In this document: positions 26,521-35,977 of the stretch, one piece after another | Layout: each line of letters begins with the position of its first letter | Numbering within the stretch: position 1 is the stretch's first letter | NCBI GenBank assembly: GCA_002894305.1 | Contig: PGEI01000024.1 | Coordinates: 1 to 35,977, forward strand | DNA from: Comamonadaceae bacterium CD01 | Lineage (GTDB): Bacteria > Pseudomonadota > Gammaproteobacteria > Burkholderiales > Burkholderiaceae_C | Direction of reading: 5' to 3' | Length of the DNA stretch: 35,977 nt | Position numbers and translations under genes: made by a program | The notes under the pieces: generated by a model | The model's input: only the letters and a program-made list of their open reading frames with translations | The model's database searches: none | What the model was told of the DNA's origin: nothing

Positions 26521-27057
26521 ATGACCGAGAACCACTCACCCGACCAAGCCCCCGAAGAAATCGAAACCGCGATGGCCGCCAGCGCCGCCGACGAGCTGGC
26601 CCGGCTGCAAGGTGAGCTCGAAGAGCTCAAGGCCAAGAGCGCCGATCTGGCCGACCAATTCCTGCGCGCCAAGGCCGAGGCGGAGAACGCACGCCGGCGT
26701 GCCGAGGAGGAAGTGAGCAAGGCGCGCAAGTTCGGCATCGAGAGCTTTGCCGAAAGCCTGCTGCCCGTGTGCGACAGCCTGGACGCGGCGCTGGCCATCG
26801 AAAGCGCCACCTCCGAGCAACTGCGCGAAGGCTCGGACGCGACGCTGCGCCAGCTGCTCAGCGCCTTCGAGCGCAACAAGGTCGTCATGATCGCGCCGGC
26901 CGCAGGCGAAAAATTCGACCCGCACCGCCACCAGGCAATCAGCATGGTCGCCGCCGACCAAGAGGCCAACACCGTCGTCACGCTGCTGCAAAAAGGCTAT
27001 CTGATCGCCGACCGCGTGCTGCGCCCGGCACTGGTGACGGTGGCCGCGCCCAAGTGA
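26521..27057 (+). CDS. grpE: Nucleotide exchange factor GrpE
   Basis: GrpE is the dimeric exchange factor that releases ADP from DnaK. The 178-residue protein starts [19 protein letters not shown] with an acidic, disordered head. A long helix ([22 protein letters not shown]) leads to [25 protein letters not shown] and [16 protein letters not shown], then the beta domain [18 protein letters not shown] 26521 fits the family, and the upstream in-frame codons belong to the promoter region. It is followed after 101 nt by dnaK. The heat-shock promoter at 26449 should drive it. Confidence 0.97.
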   Translation: MTENHSPDQAPEEIETAMAASAADELARLQGELEELKAKSADLADQFLRAKAEAENARRRAEEEVSKARKFGIESFAESLLPVCDSLDAALAIESATSEQLREGSDATLRQLLSAFERNKVVMIAPAAGEKFDPHRHQAISMVAADQEANTVVTLLQKGYLIADRVLRPALVTVAAPK

Positions 27058-27093
27058 CGCCGGGGCGCCACGCACCCCTTTTGCACACGCAAT

Positions 27094-27122
27094 CTTGAAT
27101 TTCATAACGTAATCCACACGTA
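27094..27122 (+). promoter_or_regulatory. Possible second sigma-32 promoter, upstream of dnaK
   Basis: CTTGAA (27094-27099) is followed after 14 nt by CCACACGTA (27114-27122), which matches CCCCATNTA at 6 of 8 defined positions. It would begin 30 or so nt before the dnaK ATG. Confidence 0.45.
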
Positions 27123-27158
27123 GCAAACATCCAACTTACAGACCGGACGGAGAAAAAC

Positions 27159-29099
<1,941 letters not shown>

Positions 29100-29127
29100 T
29101 GCCACAGCGCTTGCGCTGACCCGCTCA

Positions 29128-29164
29128 CGCCGCGCCGGCCCCCGTCCAGGGAGCCGGCGCGGCG
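29128..29164. promoter_or_regulatory. Strong 12-bp hairpin in the dnaK-dnaJ gap
   Basis: The arms cgccgcgccggc (29128-29139) and gccggcgcggcg (29153-29164) are perfectly complementary with a 13-nt loop. No T-tract follows, so it is unlikely to be a normal terminator. It may slow RNA decay or polymerase and set the dnaK:dnaJ ratio. Confidence 0.6.
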
Positions 29165-29191
29165 CTGCACTTGCACGCAGGCCACACCACC

Positions 29192-30325
29192 ATGTCGAAA
29201 AAAGATTTTTACGAAGTCCTGGGCGTTCCCAAGAACGCCAACGACGACGACATCAAGAAGGCCTACCGCAAGCTGGCCATGAAGTACCACCCTGACCGCA
29301 ACCAGGGAGATGCGGCCAAGGGCGCCGAGGAGAAGTTCAAGGAGGCCAAGGAGGCCTACGAGATTCTCTCGGACGGGCAAAAGCGTGCCGCCTACGACCA
29401 GTACGGCCACGCCGGCGTCGACCCCAACATGCGCGGCCCGGGCGGCGCCGAGGGTTTTGGAGGCTTTGCCGAGGCCTTTGGCGACATTTTCGGCGACATG
29501 TTCGGCGGCCAGCGCGCAGGCGCACGCGGCGGGCGCCAGGTCTACCGCGGCAGCGACCTGTCGTACGCGATGGACATCACGCTCGAAGAAGCGGCCAACG
29601 GCAAGGACGCGCAGATCCGCATCCCCAGCTGGGACGCCTGCGACACCTGCCACGGCAGCGGCGCCAAGCCCGGCACCCAGGCCAAGACCTGCGGCACCTG
29701 CGGCGGCAGCGGCGCGGTGCAGATGCGCCAGGGATTTTTCAGTGTGCAGCAGACCTGCCCGCACTGCCGCGGCAGCGGCAAGATCATTCCCGAGCCCTGC
29801 ACCACCTGCCACGGCCAGGGCAAGGTCAAGCGCCAGAAGACGCTGGAGATCAAGATCCCGGCCGGCATCGACGACGGCATGCGCATCCGCTCGACCGGCA
29901 ACGGCGAGCCCGGCACCAACGGCGGCCCGCCCGGCGACCTGTACATCGAGATCCGCATCAGAAAGCACGACATCTTCGAGCGCGACGACGACGACCTGCA
30001 CTGCCAGGTGCCGGTCAGCTTCATCACCGCGGCGCTGGGCGGCGAGATCGAGGTGCCGACGCTGTCGGGCAAGGCGCTGATCGACATCCCCGAAGGCACG
30101 CAGGCGGGCAAGCAGTTCCGCCTGCGCGGCAAGGGCATCAAAGGCGTGCGCGCCAGCTACCCGGGCGACCTGTACTGCCACATCGTCGTCGAGACGCCGG
30201 TCAAGCTCACCGAGTACCAGAGAAAGCTGCTCAAGGAGCTCGACGAATCGCTGAAAAAAGGCGGCGCCAAGCACTCACCCAGCACCGAGAGCTGGACCGA
30301 CAAGCTCAAGAGCTTTTTCAGCTGA
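29192..30325 (+). CDS. dnaJ: Chaperone protein DnaJ (Hsp40)
   Basis: DnaJ is the co-chaperone that delivers substrates and stimulates DnaK ATP hydrolysis. The 377-residue protein has a J-domain ([18 protein letters not shown], then YHPDRN with the HPD signature), a Gly/Phe-rich linker and a cysteine-rich zinc domain with four CxxCxGxG-type repeats ([32 protein letters not shown]). C-terminal beta domains follow. ATG 29192 is the standard start; seven further in-frame codons upstream are not family-like. A bidirectional terminator follows at 30346. Confidence 0.99.
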   Translation: MSKKDFYEVLGVPKNANDDDIKKAYRKLAMKYHPDRNQGDAAKGAEEKFKEAKEAYEILSDGQKRAAYDQYGHAGVDPNMRGPGGAEGFGGFAEAFGDIFGDMFGGQRAGARGGRQVYRGSDLSYAMDITLEEAANGKDAQIRIPSWDACDTCHGSGAKPGTQAKTCGTCGGSGAVQMRQGFFSVQQTCPHCRGSGKIIPEPCTTCHGQGKVKRQKTLEIKIPAGIDDGMRIRSTGNGEPGTNGGPPGDLYIEIRIRKHDIFERDDDDLHCQVPVSFITAALGGEIEVPTLSGKALIDIPEGTQAGKQFRLRGKGIKGVRASYPGDLYCHIVVETPVKLTEYQRKLLKELDESLKKGGAKHSPSTESWTDKLKSFFS

Positions 30326-30345
30326 CCCGCCCCGAGGCACGCAAC

Positions 30346-30375
30346 AAAACGGTACGCTGGATGCGTGCCGTTTTT
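30346..30375. terminator. Bidirectional terminator between dnaJ and tnaA
   Basis: The arms aaaacggtacgc (30346-30357) and gcgtgccgtttt (30363-30374), with one G-U pair, enclose a 5-nt loop and are followed by T. The minus strand also reads into a T-run, so it can end both dnaJ and the convergent tryptophanase transcript. Confidence 0.85.
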
Positions 30376-30394
30376 CATTGCGGGCCGCAGCAGA

Positions 30395-31765
30395 TCAAAC
30401 CCAGTCGAACTCGGCCGTGAAGTGGCGCAAAAACTTCGGCTGCTTGGTGATCTTCACGCCGCGAATGCTGGCGGCTTGTTCCTTCACCTCGGCGATCACC
30501 TCGGCCGCGTAGTCGAAGTGGCTTTGCGTGTACATGCGACGCGGAAACGCCAGGCGCACCAGTTCCATGCTGTGGTAGGTCTCGGTTCCATCCTGCAACC
30601 GCTTGCCGAACATCACCGAGCCGATCTCCACGCCGCGTATGCCGCCCTCCAGGTACAGCGCGTTGCACAGCGCCCAGGCGGGGTAGTGCGCGACTGGCAT
30701 ATCGGGCAGCACGGTCTTGGCGTCGATGTAGACCGCATGGCCACCGGTGGGGCGCACAAAGCCCACGCCCGCCTCGTCCAGCTTCTCGCCCAGATATTCG
30801 GCGGTGCGCAGGCGGTAGCGCAGGTAGTCCTCGTCCATGCCCTCCTGCAGGCCGACGGCCAGCGCCTCCAGGTCGCGCCCGGCCATGCCGCCATAGGTGG
30901 GAAAGCCTTCCATCATGATCAGGTCGCTGCGCACCTCGTCGAGCCACTCGTCGCTCCTCAGCACGATGAAGCCGCCGATGTTGACCATGCCGTCCTTCTT
31001 GGCGCTCATCGTCGCGCCGTCGGCGTAGCTGAACATCTCGCGCACGATGTCGGGAATCGGCGTGTTCTCGTAGCCGCTCTCGCGCATCTTGATGAACATG
31101 GCGTTCTCGGCAAAACGGCACACGTCCATGATGAAGGGCTTGCCGTATTTCTTCAGCAAGGCAGCGTAGGCACGGATGTTGGCCATCGACACCGGCTGGC
31201 CGCCGCCGGTGTTGTTGGTGACGGTGAGCATGCCGAACGGGATGCGCGCGCCCTCTTTTTGCAGCACTTCCTCGACGCGGGCGAGGTCGATGTTGCCCTT
31301 GAACGGCGCAATGGTCGCCGGCTGCAGGCCGACGGCCTCGACGCAGTCGAGCGCCTCCACGCCCATGTATTCGAGGTTGCCGCGCGTGGTGTCGAAGTGG
31401 CAGTTGTTGGGCACCAGGTCGCCTTTTTTGCACACCGCGGTAAACAACACCTTCTCGGCCGCGCGGCCCTGGTGCGTGGGTATGAAGTGCGCCATGCCGG
31501 TGATGTCCTGGATCACCTTCTCAAGCCGGTAGTAGCTGCGCGCGCCGGCGTAGCTCTCGTCGCCCTCCATGATGGCGCCCCACTGGCGGCTGGACATGGC
31601 GCCGGTGCCCGAGTCGGTCAGCCAGTCGATCAGCACGTCGTCGGCGCGCAGTTTGAAGACGTTCAGGTGCGCCGCCTGCAGCAGCTGCTCGCGCTCGGCG
31701 CGCGTGGTCATGCGGATGGGTTCGACGCTCTTGATGCGAAACGGCTCGATCAGGGTCTTGGGCAT
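30395..31765 (-). CDS. tnaA: Tryptophanase (tyrosine phenol-lyase family)
   Basis: This is a PLP enzyme of 456 residues that cleaves tryptophan to indole, pyruvate and ammonia. Family signs are EPFRIKSVEPIRMTTRAERE, the PLP lysine in MSAKKDGMVNIGG (K257) and the GGQPVSMANI loop. Three positions separate tryptophanase from tyrosine phenol-lyase. Residue 125 is Asp (HFDTTRG; lyase has Thr). The VEIG segment lacks the lyase arginine. Near the C-terminus His448 is in LRHFTAEF, where the lyase has Phe. All three favour tryptophanase, although the length equals that of the lyase. AAGGAG lies 7 nt before ATG 31765. No TnaC-like leader was found in the 31766-32031 gap shared with ubiU. Confidence 0.88.
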   Translation of the reverse strand: MPKTLIEPFRIKSVEPIRMTTRAEREQLLQAAHLNVFKLRADDVLIDWLTDSGTGAMSSRQWGAIMEGDESYAGARSYYRLEKVIQDITGMAHFIPTHQGRAAEKVLFTAVCKKGDLVPNNCHFDTTRGNLEYMGVEALDCVEAVGLQPATIAPFKGNIDLARVEEVLQKEGARIPFGMLTVTNNTGGGQPVSMANIRAYAALLKKYGKPFIMDVCRFAENAMFIKMRESGYENTPIPDIVREMFSYADGATMSAKKDGMVNIGGFIVLRSDEWLDEVRSDLIMMEGFPTYGGMAGRDLEALAVGLQEGMDEDYLRYRLRTAEYLGEKLDEAGVGFVRPTGGHAVYIDAKTVLPDMPVAHYPAWALCNALYLEGGIRGVEIGSVMFGKRLQDGTETYHSMELVRLAFPRRMYTQSHFDYAAEVIAEVKEQAASIRGVKITKQPKFLRHFTAEFDWV

Positions 31766-31941
31766 GGTGGTACTCCTTGGCTGTCTGTATGCACATGGGG
31801 CGCCCTTGCCGGCGGCCCAACTGAAGCGGCCAAAGGTAGCGCCGTGGCGCGGCCGTGGTGTCGGTCTTTTCCAACACAGGGGCAAAAAGGGCTGATCCAC
31901 TGCAAACGCAGGCTGCCTGCACCGATCGCTGCGCCCGGGTG

Positions 31942-31955
31942 TTGATGCAAATCAG
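31942..31955 (+). promoter_or_regulatory. FNR/ANR-type box in the tnaA-ubiU divergent region
   Basis: TTGAT-GCAA-ATCAG matches the FNR/ANR consensus at 9 of 10 positions. Its centre would lie at -41.5 of a transcript starting near 31990, with a weak -10 (TAAGGT, 31978-31983). That geometry is class II activation of ubiU. No suitable -10 is visible for tnaA. Confidence 0.65.
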
Positions 31956-32031
31956 GTCATGGTTATTGCCCGCTGCCTAAGGTGTGTAGCTTGTTTGCCG
32001 CCGCCGCGGCAAGGCTTGCAAGAGATTGAAC

Positions 32032-33075
32032 GTGACCACGACCAACCCCACCCCCGCCAGCACGCCGCTCGCCGCGCCCGAGCTGGTCTGCCCCGCCGGC
32101 AGCCTGCCAGCCCTGAAGAACGCCGTCGACGGCGGCGCCGACTGCGTCTACCTGGGCCTGCGCGACGCGACCAACGCGCGCAACTTCGCCGGGCTGAACT
32201 TCGACGAGAACGCCATCCAGACCGGTATCGCCTACGCCCACGGACGCGGCGCCAAGGTGTTGATGGCGCTCAACACCTACCCCCAGGCCAGCAACCCCGG
32301 CCCCTGGCGCGCCGCGCTGGACAAGGCGGCGCTGTGGGGCATAGACGCAGTGATCCTGGCCGACCCCGGCCTGATGCGCTACGCCTGCGAGCGCCACCCC
32401 GGCCTGCGCCTGCACCTGTCGGTGCAGGGCTCGGCCACCAACCACGAGGCAATCAACCTCTACCACCGCCAGTTCGGCATCCAGCGCGCGGTGCTGCCGC
32501 GCGTACTGTCGCTGGAGCAGGTGCGCCAGGTGATTGACCGCACACCAGTGGAGATCGAGGTGTTCGGCTTCGGCAGCCTGTGCGTGATGGTCGAGGGCCG
32601 CTGCGCGCTGTCGTCCTACGCGACGGGCGAGTCGCCCAACACCCATGGCGTGTGCTCGCCGGCCAAGTACGTGCGCTGGAAGGAGTCGCCCACGGGCGTC
32701 GAGTCGCGCCTGAACGGCGTGCTGATCGATAAATACGGCCAGGGCGAAAACGCCGGCTACCCCACACTGTGCAAGGGCCGCTTCGACGTGGAGGGCGAGA
32801 GCAACTACTACGCGCTGGAAGAGCCCACCAGCCTGAACACCCTGGAGCTGCTGCCCCAGCTCGTCAAGATGGGCGTGCGCGCCTTCAAGATCGAGGGCCG
32901 CCAGAGAAGCCCGGCCTACGTCGCCCAGGTCACCAAGGTGTGGCGCGAGGCCATCGACCACTGCATGGCGCAAGGCCACCTCTACGCCCCCAAGACGGCC
33001 TGGATGGCCAGCCTGGATCAAGTCGCCGAGGGCCAGCAGCACACGCTGGGGGCCTACCACCGGCCCTGGAAATGA
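32032..33075 (+). CDS. ubiU: O2-independent ubiquinone hydroxylation protein UbiU (U32 family)
   Basis: UbiU, with UbiV, hydroxylates the ubiquinone ring without oxygen, using an iron-sulfur cluster. The 347-residue U32 peptidase-like protein opens ELVCPAGSLPALKNAVDGGADCVYLG. Four cysteines in the UbiU pattern are present: C184 and C191 in LCVMVEGRC, C208 in GVCSP and C247 in TLCKG. GTG 32032 was chosen because AGAGA lies about 7 nt upstream. TTG at 32026 is in frame but too close to it. It is the first gene of the anaerobic quinone set, behind an FNR/ANR-type box. Confidence 0.93.
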   Translation: MTTTNPTPASTPLAAPELVCPAGSLPALKNAVDGGADCVYLGLRDATNARNFAGLNFDENAIQTGIAYAHGRGAKVLMALNTYPQASNPGPWRAALDKAALWGIDAVILADPGLMRYACERHPGLRLHLSVQGSATNHEAINLYHRQFGIQRAVLPRVLSLEQVRQVIDRTPVEIEVFGFGSLCVMVEGRCALSSYATGESPNTHGVCSPAKYVRWKESPTGVESRLNGVLIDKYGQGENAGYPTLCKGRFDVEGESNYYALEEPTSLNTLELLPQLVKMGVRAFKIEGRQRSPAYVAQVTKVWREAIDHCMAQGHLYAPKTAWMASLDQVAEGQQHTLGAYHRPWK

Positions 33076-33120
33076 GCCTGGATTTTCCCTTCCCCTTCCG
33101 AGGGAGCTGCCCTCTTGACC

Positions 33121-33225
33121 CCCTCCCCCTCTGGGGGAGGGCTGGGGTGGGGGCCAGCGCCACCGGCCACACCGCAGCGCCCGCACCAGCCGCCCCCATC
33201 CCTGCCTTCCCCCAACGGGGGAAGG
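33121..33225. repeat. Paired-hairpin (REPIN-like) element between ubiU and ubiV
   Basis: Two hairpins face each other. The arms ccctccccc (33121-33129) and gggggaggg (33133-33141) have a 3-nt loop, and ccttccccc (33205-33213) and gggggaagg (33217-33225) have a 3-nt loop. The sequence between is also roughly palindromic (ctggggtgggggc / gcccccatccctg). This is the layout of paired inverted REP sequences. It fills the 176-nt ubiU-ubiV gap and would fold strongly in the operon mRNA. Confidence 0.7.
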
Positions 33226-33251
33226 AGTAAACACCCGATACAGACGCCCCC

Positions 33252-34154
33252 ATGATGAAACTAGCCCTCGGCCCCCTGCAGTACTACTGGCACCGCGACA
33301 CCGTCTTCGAGTTCTACCAACAGATGGCCGAGACGCCCATCGACATCGTCTATCTGGGCGAGGCCGTGTGCTCGCGCCGCCACGAACTGCGCCAGGGCGA
33401 CTGGATGGACATTGCCCGCATGCTGCGTGACGCCGGCAAGCAGCCGGTGCTCTCGACCATGGTGCTGCTGGAGTCGACCTCGGACGTGGTCGCGATGCAG
33501 AAGATCGCGCGCGACGAGGAGTTCCTGATCGAGGCCAACGACATGGGTGCGGTCAACGCCCTGGCCGGCAAGCGCCCGTTTGTCGCCGGGCCGCAGCTCA
33601 ACCTGTTCAACGCCGACGCGCTGGCCTGGATGGCCAGCCTGGGCGCCTCGCGCTGGGTCATGCCGCTGGAGATGCGCCAGTCCGACCTGGCCATCCTGCA
33701 GCAAAGCCGCCCGCCGGGGCTTGAGACCGAGGTCTTCGCCTACGGGCGCATGCCGCTGGCGTTCTCGGCGCGGTGCTTTACCGCGCGCCACTACAACCTA
33801 CCCAAGGACGACTGCGGCTTCTCCTGCATCCACCACGCCGACGGCCAGCTGCTCAAGACGCGCGAGGGCGAGCCCTTTCTCGTGCTCAACGGCATCCAGA
33901 CCCAGTCGGCCAAGGTGCACAACCTGCTGGACGACGTGCCGCAGCTGATCGCCACCGGAGTCGACATCCTGCGTCTGTCGCCGCAGTCGCAGCACATGGC
34001 CGAGGTGATTGCCGCCTTCGACCAGGCGCGCCGCGCCGGCGAAGCCGCCGAAGGCGCACTGGACGCGCTGCGCCCGCTGATGCCCGCCGAGCCCTGCAAC
34101 GGCTACTGGCACGGCCGGCCTGGCATGGAGCTGGTCGAGCCGGCCACGGCGTAA
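33252..34154 (+). CDS. ubiV: O2-independent ubiquinone hydroxylation protein UbiV (U32 family)
   Basis: UbiV is the partner of UbiU and carries a [4Fe-4S] cluster. The 300-residue protein starts [13 protein letters not shown]. The likely ligands are C40 ([11 protein letters not shown]), C175 ([10 protein letters not shown]), C188 and C192 (KDDCGFSC), the four-cysteine pattern of UbiV. The ATG at 33252 or the next ATG at 33255 could be used; neither has a clear Shine-Dalgarno. The REPIN-like element just upstream may affect expression. The gene is probably in the same transcript as ubiU and ubiT. Confidence 0.93.
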   Translation: MMKLALGPLQYYWHRDTVFEFYQQMAETPIDIVYLGEAVCSRRHELRQGDWMDIARMLRDAGKQPVLSTMVLLESTSDVVAMQKIARDEEFLIEANDMGAVNALAGKRPFVAGPQLNLFNADALAWMASLGASRWVMPLEMRQSDLAILQQSRPPGLETEVFAYGRMPLAFSARCFTARHYNLPKDDCGFSCIHHADGQLLKTREGEPFLVLNGIQTQSAKVHNLLDDVPQLIATGVDILRLSPQSQHMAEVIAAFDQARRAGEAAEGALDALRPLMPAEPCNGYWHGRPGMELVEPATA

Positions 34155-34189
34155 GACCGCCGTAAACTGACAGAGCAAGGATGGACACG

Positions 34190-34717
34190 ATGATTGCCAC
34201 GCCCCCACCCCCAATCACATTGCCGCGCCCCGTCGGCGCGCTGCTTGCCCGCCTGCCGGCCTACCCCGGCTCGCTGCTGCTGGTCAAGGCCATCAACCTG
34301 GCGCTGGCGCGCCAGCTGCCCGACGACGTCAAGGCCCACCTGCTGGACAAGCGCATCAGCATCCGCGTGCGCGACGCCCGCCTGGCATTTGACTTCAGCT
34401 GGAACGGCACGCGCTTTGCCCCCGGCCGCCCCTGGCCCGAACCCGACCTGGCGATCAGCGCCAACGCGCAGGACTTTCTGCTGCTGGCCCAGCGCCGCCA
34501 GGATCCGGACACGCTGTTCTTCAACCGCCGCCTGGTGATGGAGGGCGACACCGAGCTGGGTCTTATCGTCAAGAACGCGCTGGACGCTCTGGAGCTGCCG
34601 GTGATGGACCCGATGCACTGGACGCCGCGCGCCGTGCTCGAACGCAGGGCGCCGCACCTGGCGCGCCAGCTGCCTCCGCTGCCTTCGCTGGGCAGGCTGC
34701 TGGGAGGCCGACCATGA
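34190..34717 (+). CDS. ubiT: Ubiquinone biosynthesis accessory factor UbiT (SCP2 domain)
   Basis: UbiT is an SCP2/sterol-carrier fold protein required for ubiquinone synthesis without oxygen, thought to hold hydrophobic intermediates. The 175-residue protein has a Pro-rich head (PPPPITLPRPV) and then an SCP2-like domain with hydrophobic strands such as DARLAFDFSWNG and DLAISANAQDFLLLA, followed by RRLVMEGDTELGLIVKNALD. A possible Shine-Dalgarno AAGGA lies 8 nt before ATG 34190; ATG 34181 is also in frame. The stop overlaps the next start by 4 nt, so the genes are coupled. Confidence 0.9.
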   Translation: MIATPPPPITLPRPVGALLARLPAYPGSLLLVKAINLALARQLPDDVKAHLLDKRISIRVRDARLAFDFSWNGTRFAPGRPWPEPDLAISANAQDFLLLAQRRQDPDTLFFNRRLVMEGDTELGLIVKNALDALELPVMDPMHWTPRAVLERRAPHLARQLPPLPSLGRLLGGRP

Positions 34718-35118
34718 GCGACGACAACCCCATCCAGCGCGAAGACCTGCCACTGGTGTATTCCTGCTCGGGCTGCTCCAGCGCCGCGCAACTGGCCAAT
34801 CAGGTGGCTGTGCAGATGGATCGGCGTGGCGTGGCCGAGATGTCGTGCATTGCCGGCGTTGGCGGCGACGTGCCGCAGCTGGTGCGCGTGGCCACGTCGG
34901 GCCGGCCCATCATCGCGCTGGACGGCTGCCCGCTGGAATGCGTGCGCCATTCTCTGGCGCGCCACGGCGTCGCACCCGCGCGCCACTACCAGCTGCACAA
35001 ATACGGCGTGAAAAAGCGCAAGCACCAGGACTTCGACCCGGCGCAGGCGGCGCAGGTGCTGGCCCAGGTCAGCCAGGATCTGCAAGAGCACCCGCTGACC
35101 GCCGCAGAACATGCCTGA
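34714..35118 (+). CDS. DGC-type putative zinc-binding protein
   Basis: This 134-residue cysteine-rich protein starts [31 protein letters not shown]. It contains [17 protein letters not shown] and the [12 protein letters not shown] motif from which the DGC domain family takes its name, giving CxxC, a lone C and CxxxC. Such proteins are annotated as putative zinc-binding and their function is unknown. GGGAGG lies 6 nt before ATG 34714. It overlaps ubiT by 4 nt and ubiX by 8 nt, which places it inside the anaerobic ubiquinone operon and suggests an uncharacterised role in it, perhaps metal or electron handling for UbiU-UbiV. Confidence 0.82.
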   Translation: MSDDNPIQREDLPLVYSCSGCSSAAQLANQVAVQMDRRGVAEMSCIAGVGGDVPQLVRVATSGRPIIALDGCPLECVRHSLARHGVAPARHYQLHKYGVKKRKHQDFDPAQAAQVLAQVSQDLQEHPLTAAEHA

Positions 35119-35695
35119 GCCGCGTCGCATCATCGTCGGCATCTCGGGCGCCAGCGGCGCGGTCTACGGCGTGGCGCTGCTGCGCGCGCTGCGCACCATC
35201 GAAGAAGTCGAGTCGCACCTGGTCGTCTCTGCCGCCGGCTGGCTCAACATCGCACACGAGACCGGCATGGACGCCGCGGCGGTGCACGCGCTGGCCGACG
35301 TCGTCCATCCGATCGACGCAATTGGCGCCAGCATTGCCAGCGGGTCGTTTGCTGCTTCAGGCATGGTGGTCGCGCCCTGCTCGATGCGCACGCTGGCGGC
35401 CATCGCCCACGGCCTGGCCGACAACCTGCTGACGCGCGCCGCCGACGTGATCCTGAAGGAGCGCCGCCGCCTGGTGCTGCTGGCGCGCGAAACGCCGCTG
35501 CACCTGGTGCACCTGCGCAACATGACGACGGTGACCGAAATGGGCGCCATCGTCTGCCCGCCGGTGCCGGCCTTCTACCAGAAGCCGCAGACCGTGGACG
35601 ACATCGTCCAACACAGCGTGGCGCGCGCTCTCGACCTGCTGGAGCTGGAGCATGATCTGGCGCCGCGCTGGCAGGGCCTGCCGAAGAACCCCTGA
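35111..35695 (+). CDS. ubiX: Flavin prenyltransferase UbiX
   Basis: UbiX transfers a dimethylallyl group to FMN, making the prenylated flavin cofactor used by the UbiD decarboxylase in ubiquinone synthesis. The 194-residue protein starts [20 protein letters not shown], the FMN-binding GxSGA motif. [20 protein letters not shown] and [18 protein letters not shown] follow. It overlaps the DGC gene by 8 nt, so translation is coupled. UbiD is not in the window. Unlike UbiUVT, UbiX acts in both aerobic and anaerobic synthesis, so an anaerobically driven copy may top up the cofactor. Confidence 0.95.
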   Translation: MPEPRRIIVGISGASGAVYGVALLRALRTIEEVESHLVVSAAGWLNIAHETGMDAAAVHALADVVHPIDAIGASIASGSFAASGMVVAPCSMRTLAAIAHGLADNLLTRAADVILKERRRLVLLARETPLHLVHLRNMTTVTEMGAIVCPPVPAFYQKPQTVDDIVQHSVARALDLLELEHDLAPRWQGLPKNP

Positions 35696-35793
35696 TTTCA
35701 TGGCTGCCAGCGCCTTAGAGCGCGTTTACGATCTTGCGTCATGGCACGATTCAGCCTGACCCTGTGCAAGCGCCGCCCCTCACCCCTCCCCGC

Positions 35794-35921
35794 CGCAGCG
35801 AGACGCTGCGCTCTTCAGGCTGTCCAGTTGCGCGCAGGCGCAGCTGGAGCCGCAGCCTTCAGCCCCAAAGGGGCGAGGGCGATCGGTCGCTCTGGCTGTC
35901 CCCTCTCCCTGTGGCGAGAGG
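35794..35921. repeat. Cluster of small palindromes after ubiX
   Basis: Three short hairpins occur in order: cgcagcg/cgctgcg (35794-35810), gcccc/ggggc (35862-35874) and cctctc/gagagg (35902-35921). They resemble dispersed intergenic palindromes of Burkholderiales. No T-tract follows any of them. Nothing coding is supported in 35696-35930. Confidence 0.5.
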
Positions 35922-35930
35922 ACTGGGGTA

Positions 35931-35977
35931 ATTCCATTTCTATATCAACCGATTACTTTGTCGGCTTCGCTTGTCGT
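35931..35977. repeat. Right copy of 47-bp terminal inverted repeat
   Basis: This is the reverse complement of 13-59 at 42 of 47 positions and runs to the last base of the window. The repeat probably continues beyond the end, where the left copy suggests gctacagcactg-like sequence. Confidence 0.75.

Noticed and set aside
30395-31765. Tyrosine phenol-lyase
   Set aside because: The key positions (Asp125, no arginine in the VEIG segment, His448) match tryptophanase instead. Length alone does not decide it.
31766-32031. A TnaC-type leader peptide for tnaA
   Set aside because: The only leader-like frame (31750-31950, minus) is long, Pro/His-rich and has a single Trp in an unconvincing context.
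33121-33225. CRISPR array or Rho-independent terminator between ubiU and ubiV
   Set aside because: There are no regularly spaced direct repeats, and neither hairpin is followed by a T-tract.
35734-35931. 65-residue open frame after ubiX
   Set aside because: It runs through palindromic repeat sequence, lacks a ribosome site and looks like low-complexity noise.

Overview
The window is GC-rich and densely coding, with no RNA genes, phage or IS elements visible. Gene order and protein types point to a betaproteobacterium of the order Burkholderiales, most likely a denitrifying member of Comamonadaceae (Acidovorax / Alicycliphilus / Melaminivora-like). This assignment is inference from gene content, not a database match.

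Layout, left to right. (1) 59-4215, all minus: a PAS-PAS-GGDEF gene broken by a 2-nt frameshift, an RNA helicase with a long Arg/Gly tail, and a small membrane protein behind clpB. (2) 4222-11719, all minus: a four-gene export operon (TolC, HlyD, two ABC-2 permeases, no ATPase) running into clpB, which has its own heat-shock promoter inside the end of the last permease gene. (3) 11817-19651, mostly minus: aminotransferase, hom, thrC, mobB, moeA, moaD and moaE (threonine plus molybdenum cofactor synthesis). This set is interrupted between moaD and moaE by three small plus-strand genes with an FNR/ANR-type box. (4) 19732-23147, plus: an Mth938-like protein, a Bcp peroxiredoxin, a PIN-PhoH ATPase and a small coiled-coil membrane protein. 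(5) 23182-26296, minus: dnaB and the rpsF-priB-rpsR-rplI operon. (6) 26449-30375, plus: the grpE-dnaK-dnaJ chaperone set with sigma-32-type promoters. (7) 30395-31765, minus: tryptophanase. (8) 32032-35695, plus: ubiU, ubiV, ubiT, a DGC-type zinc-binding protein gene and ubiX.

The most interesting part is region 8. UbiU, UbiV and UbiT are the known O2-independent ubiquinone factors. Here they are followed by overlapping genes for an uncharacterised cysteine-rich protein and the flavin prenyltransferase UbiX, downstream of an FNR/ANR-type box that lies between ubiU and a divergent tryptophanase gene. With the molybdenum cofactor genes, this suggests a nitrate-respiring organism that makes quinone without oxygen.

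The two window ends carry a 47-bp inverted repeat (42/47 identical). It follows the 3' end of a gene on each side and is probably a dispersed intergenic repeat. Start codons were chosen from Shine-Dalgarno spacing and family lengths, so several differ from the longest possible reading frame.
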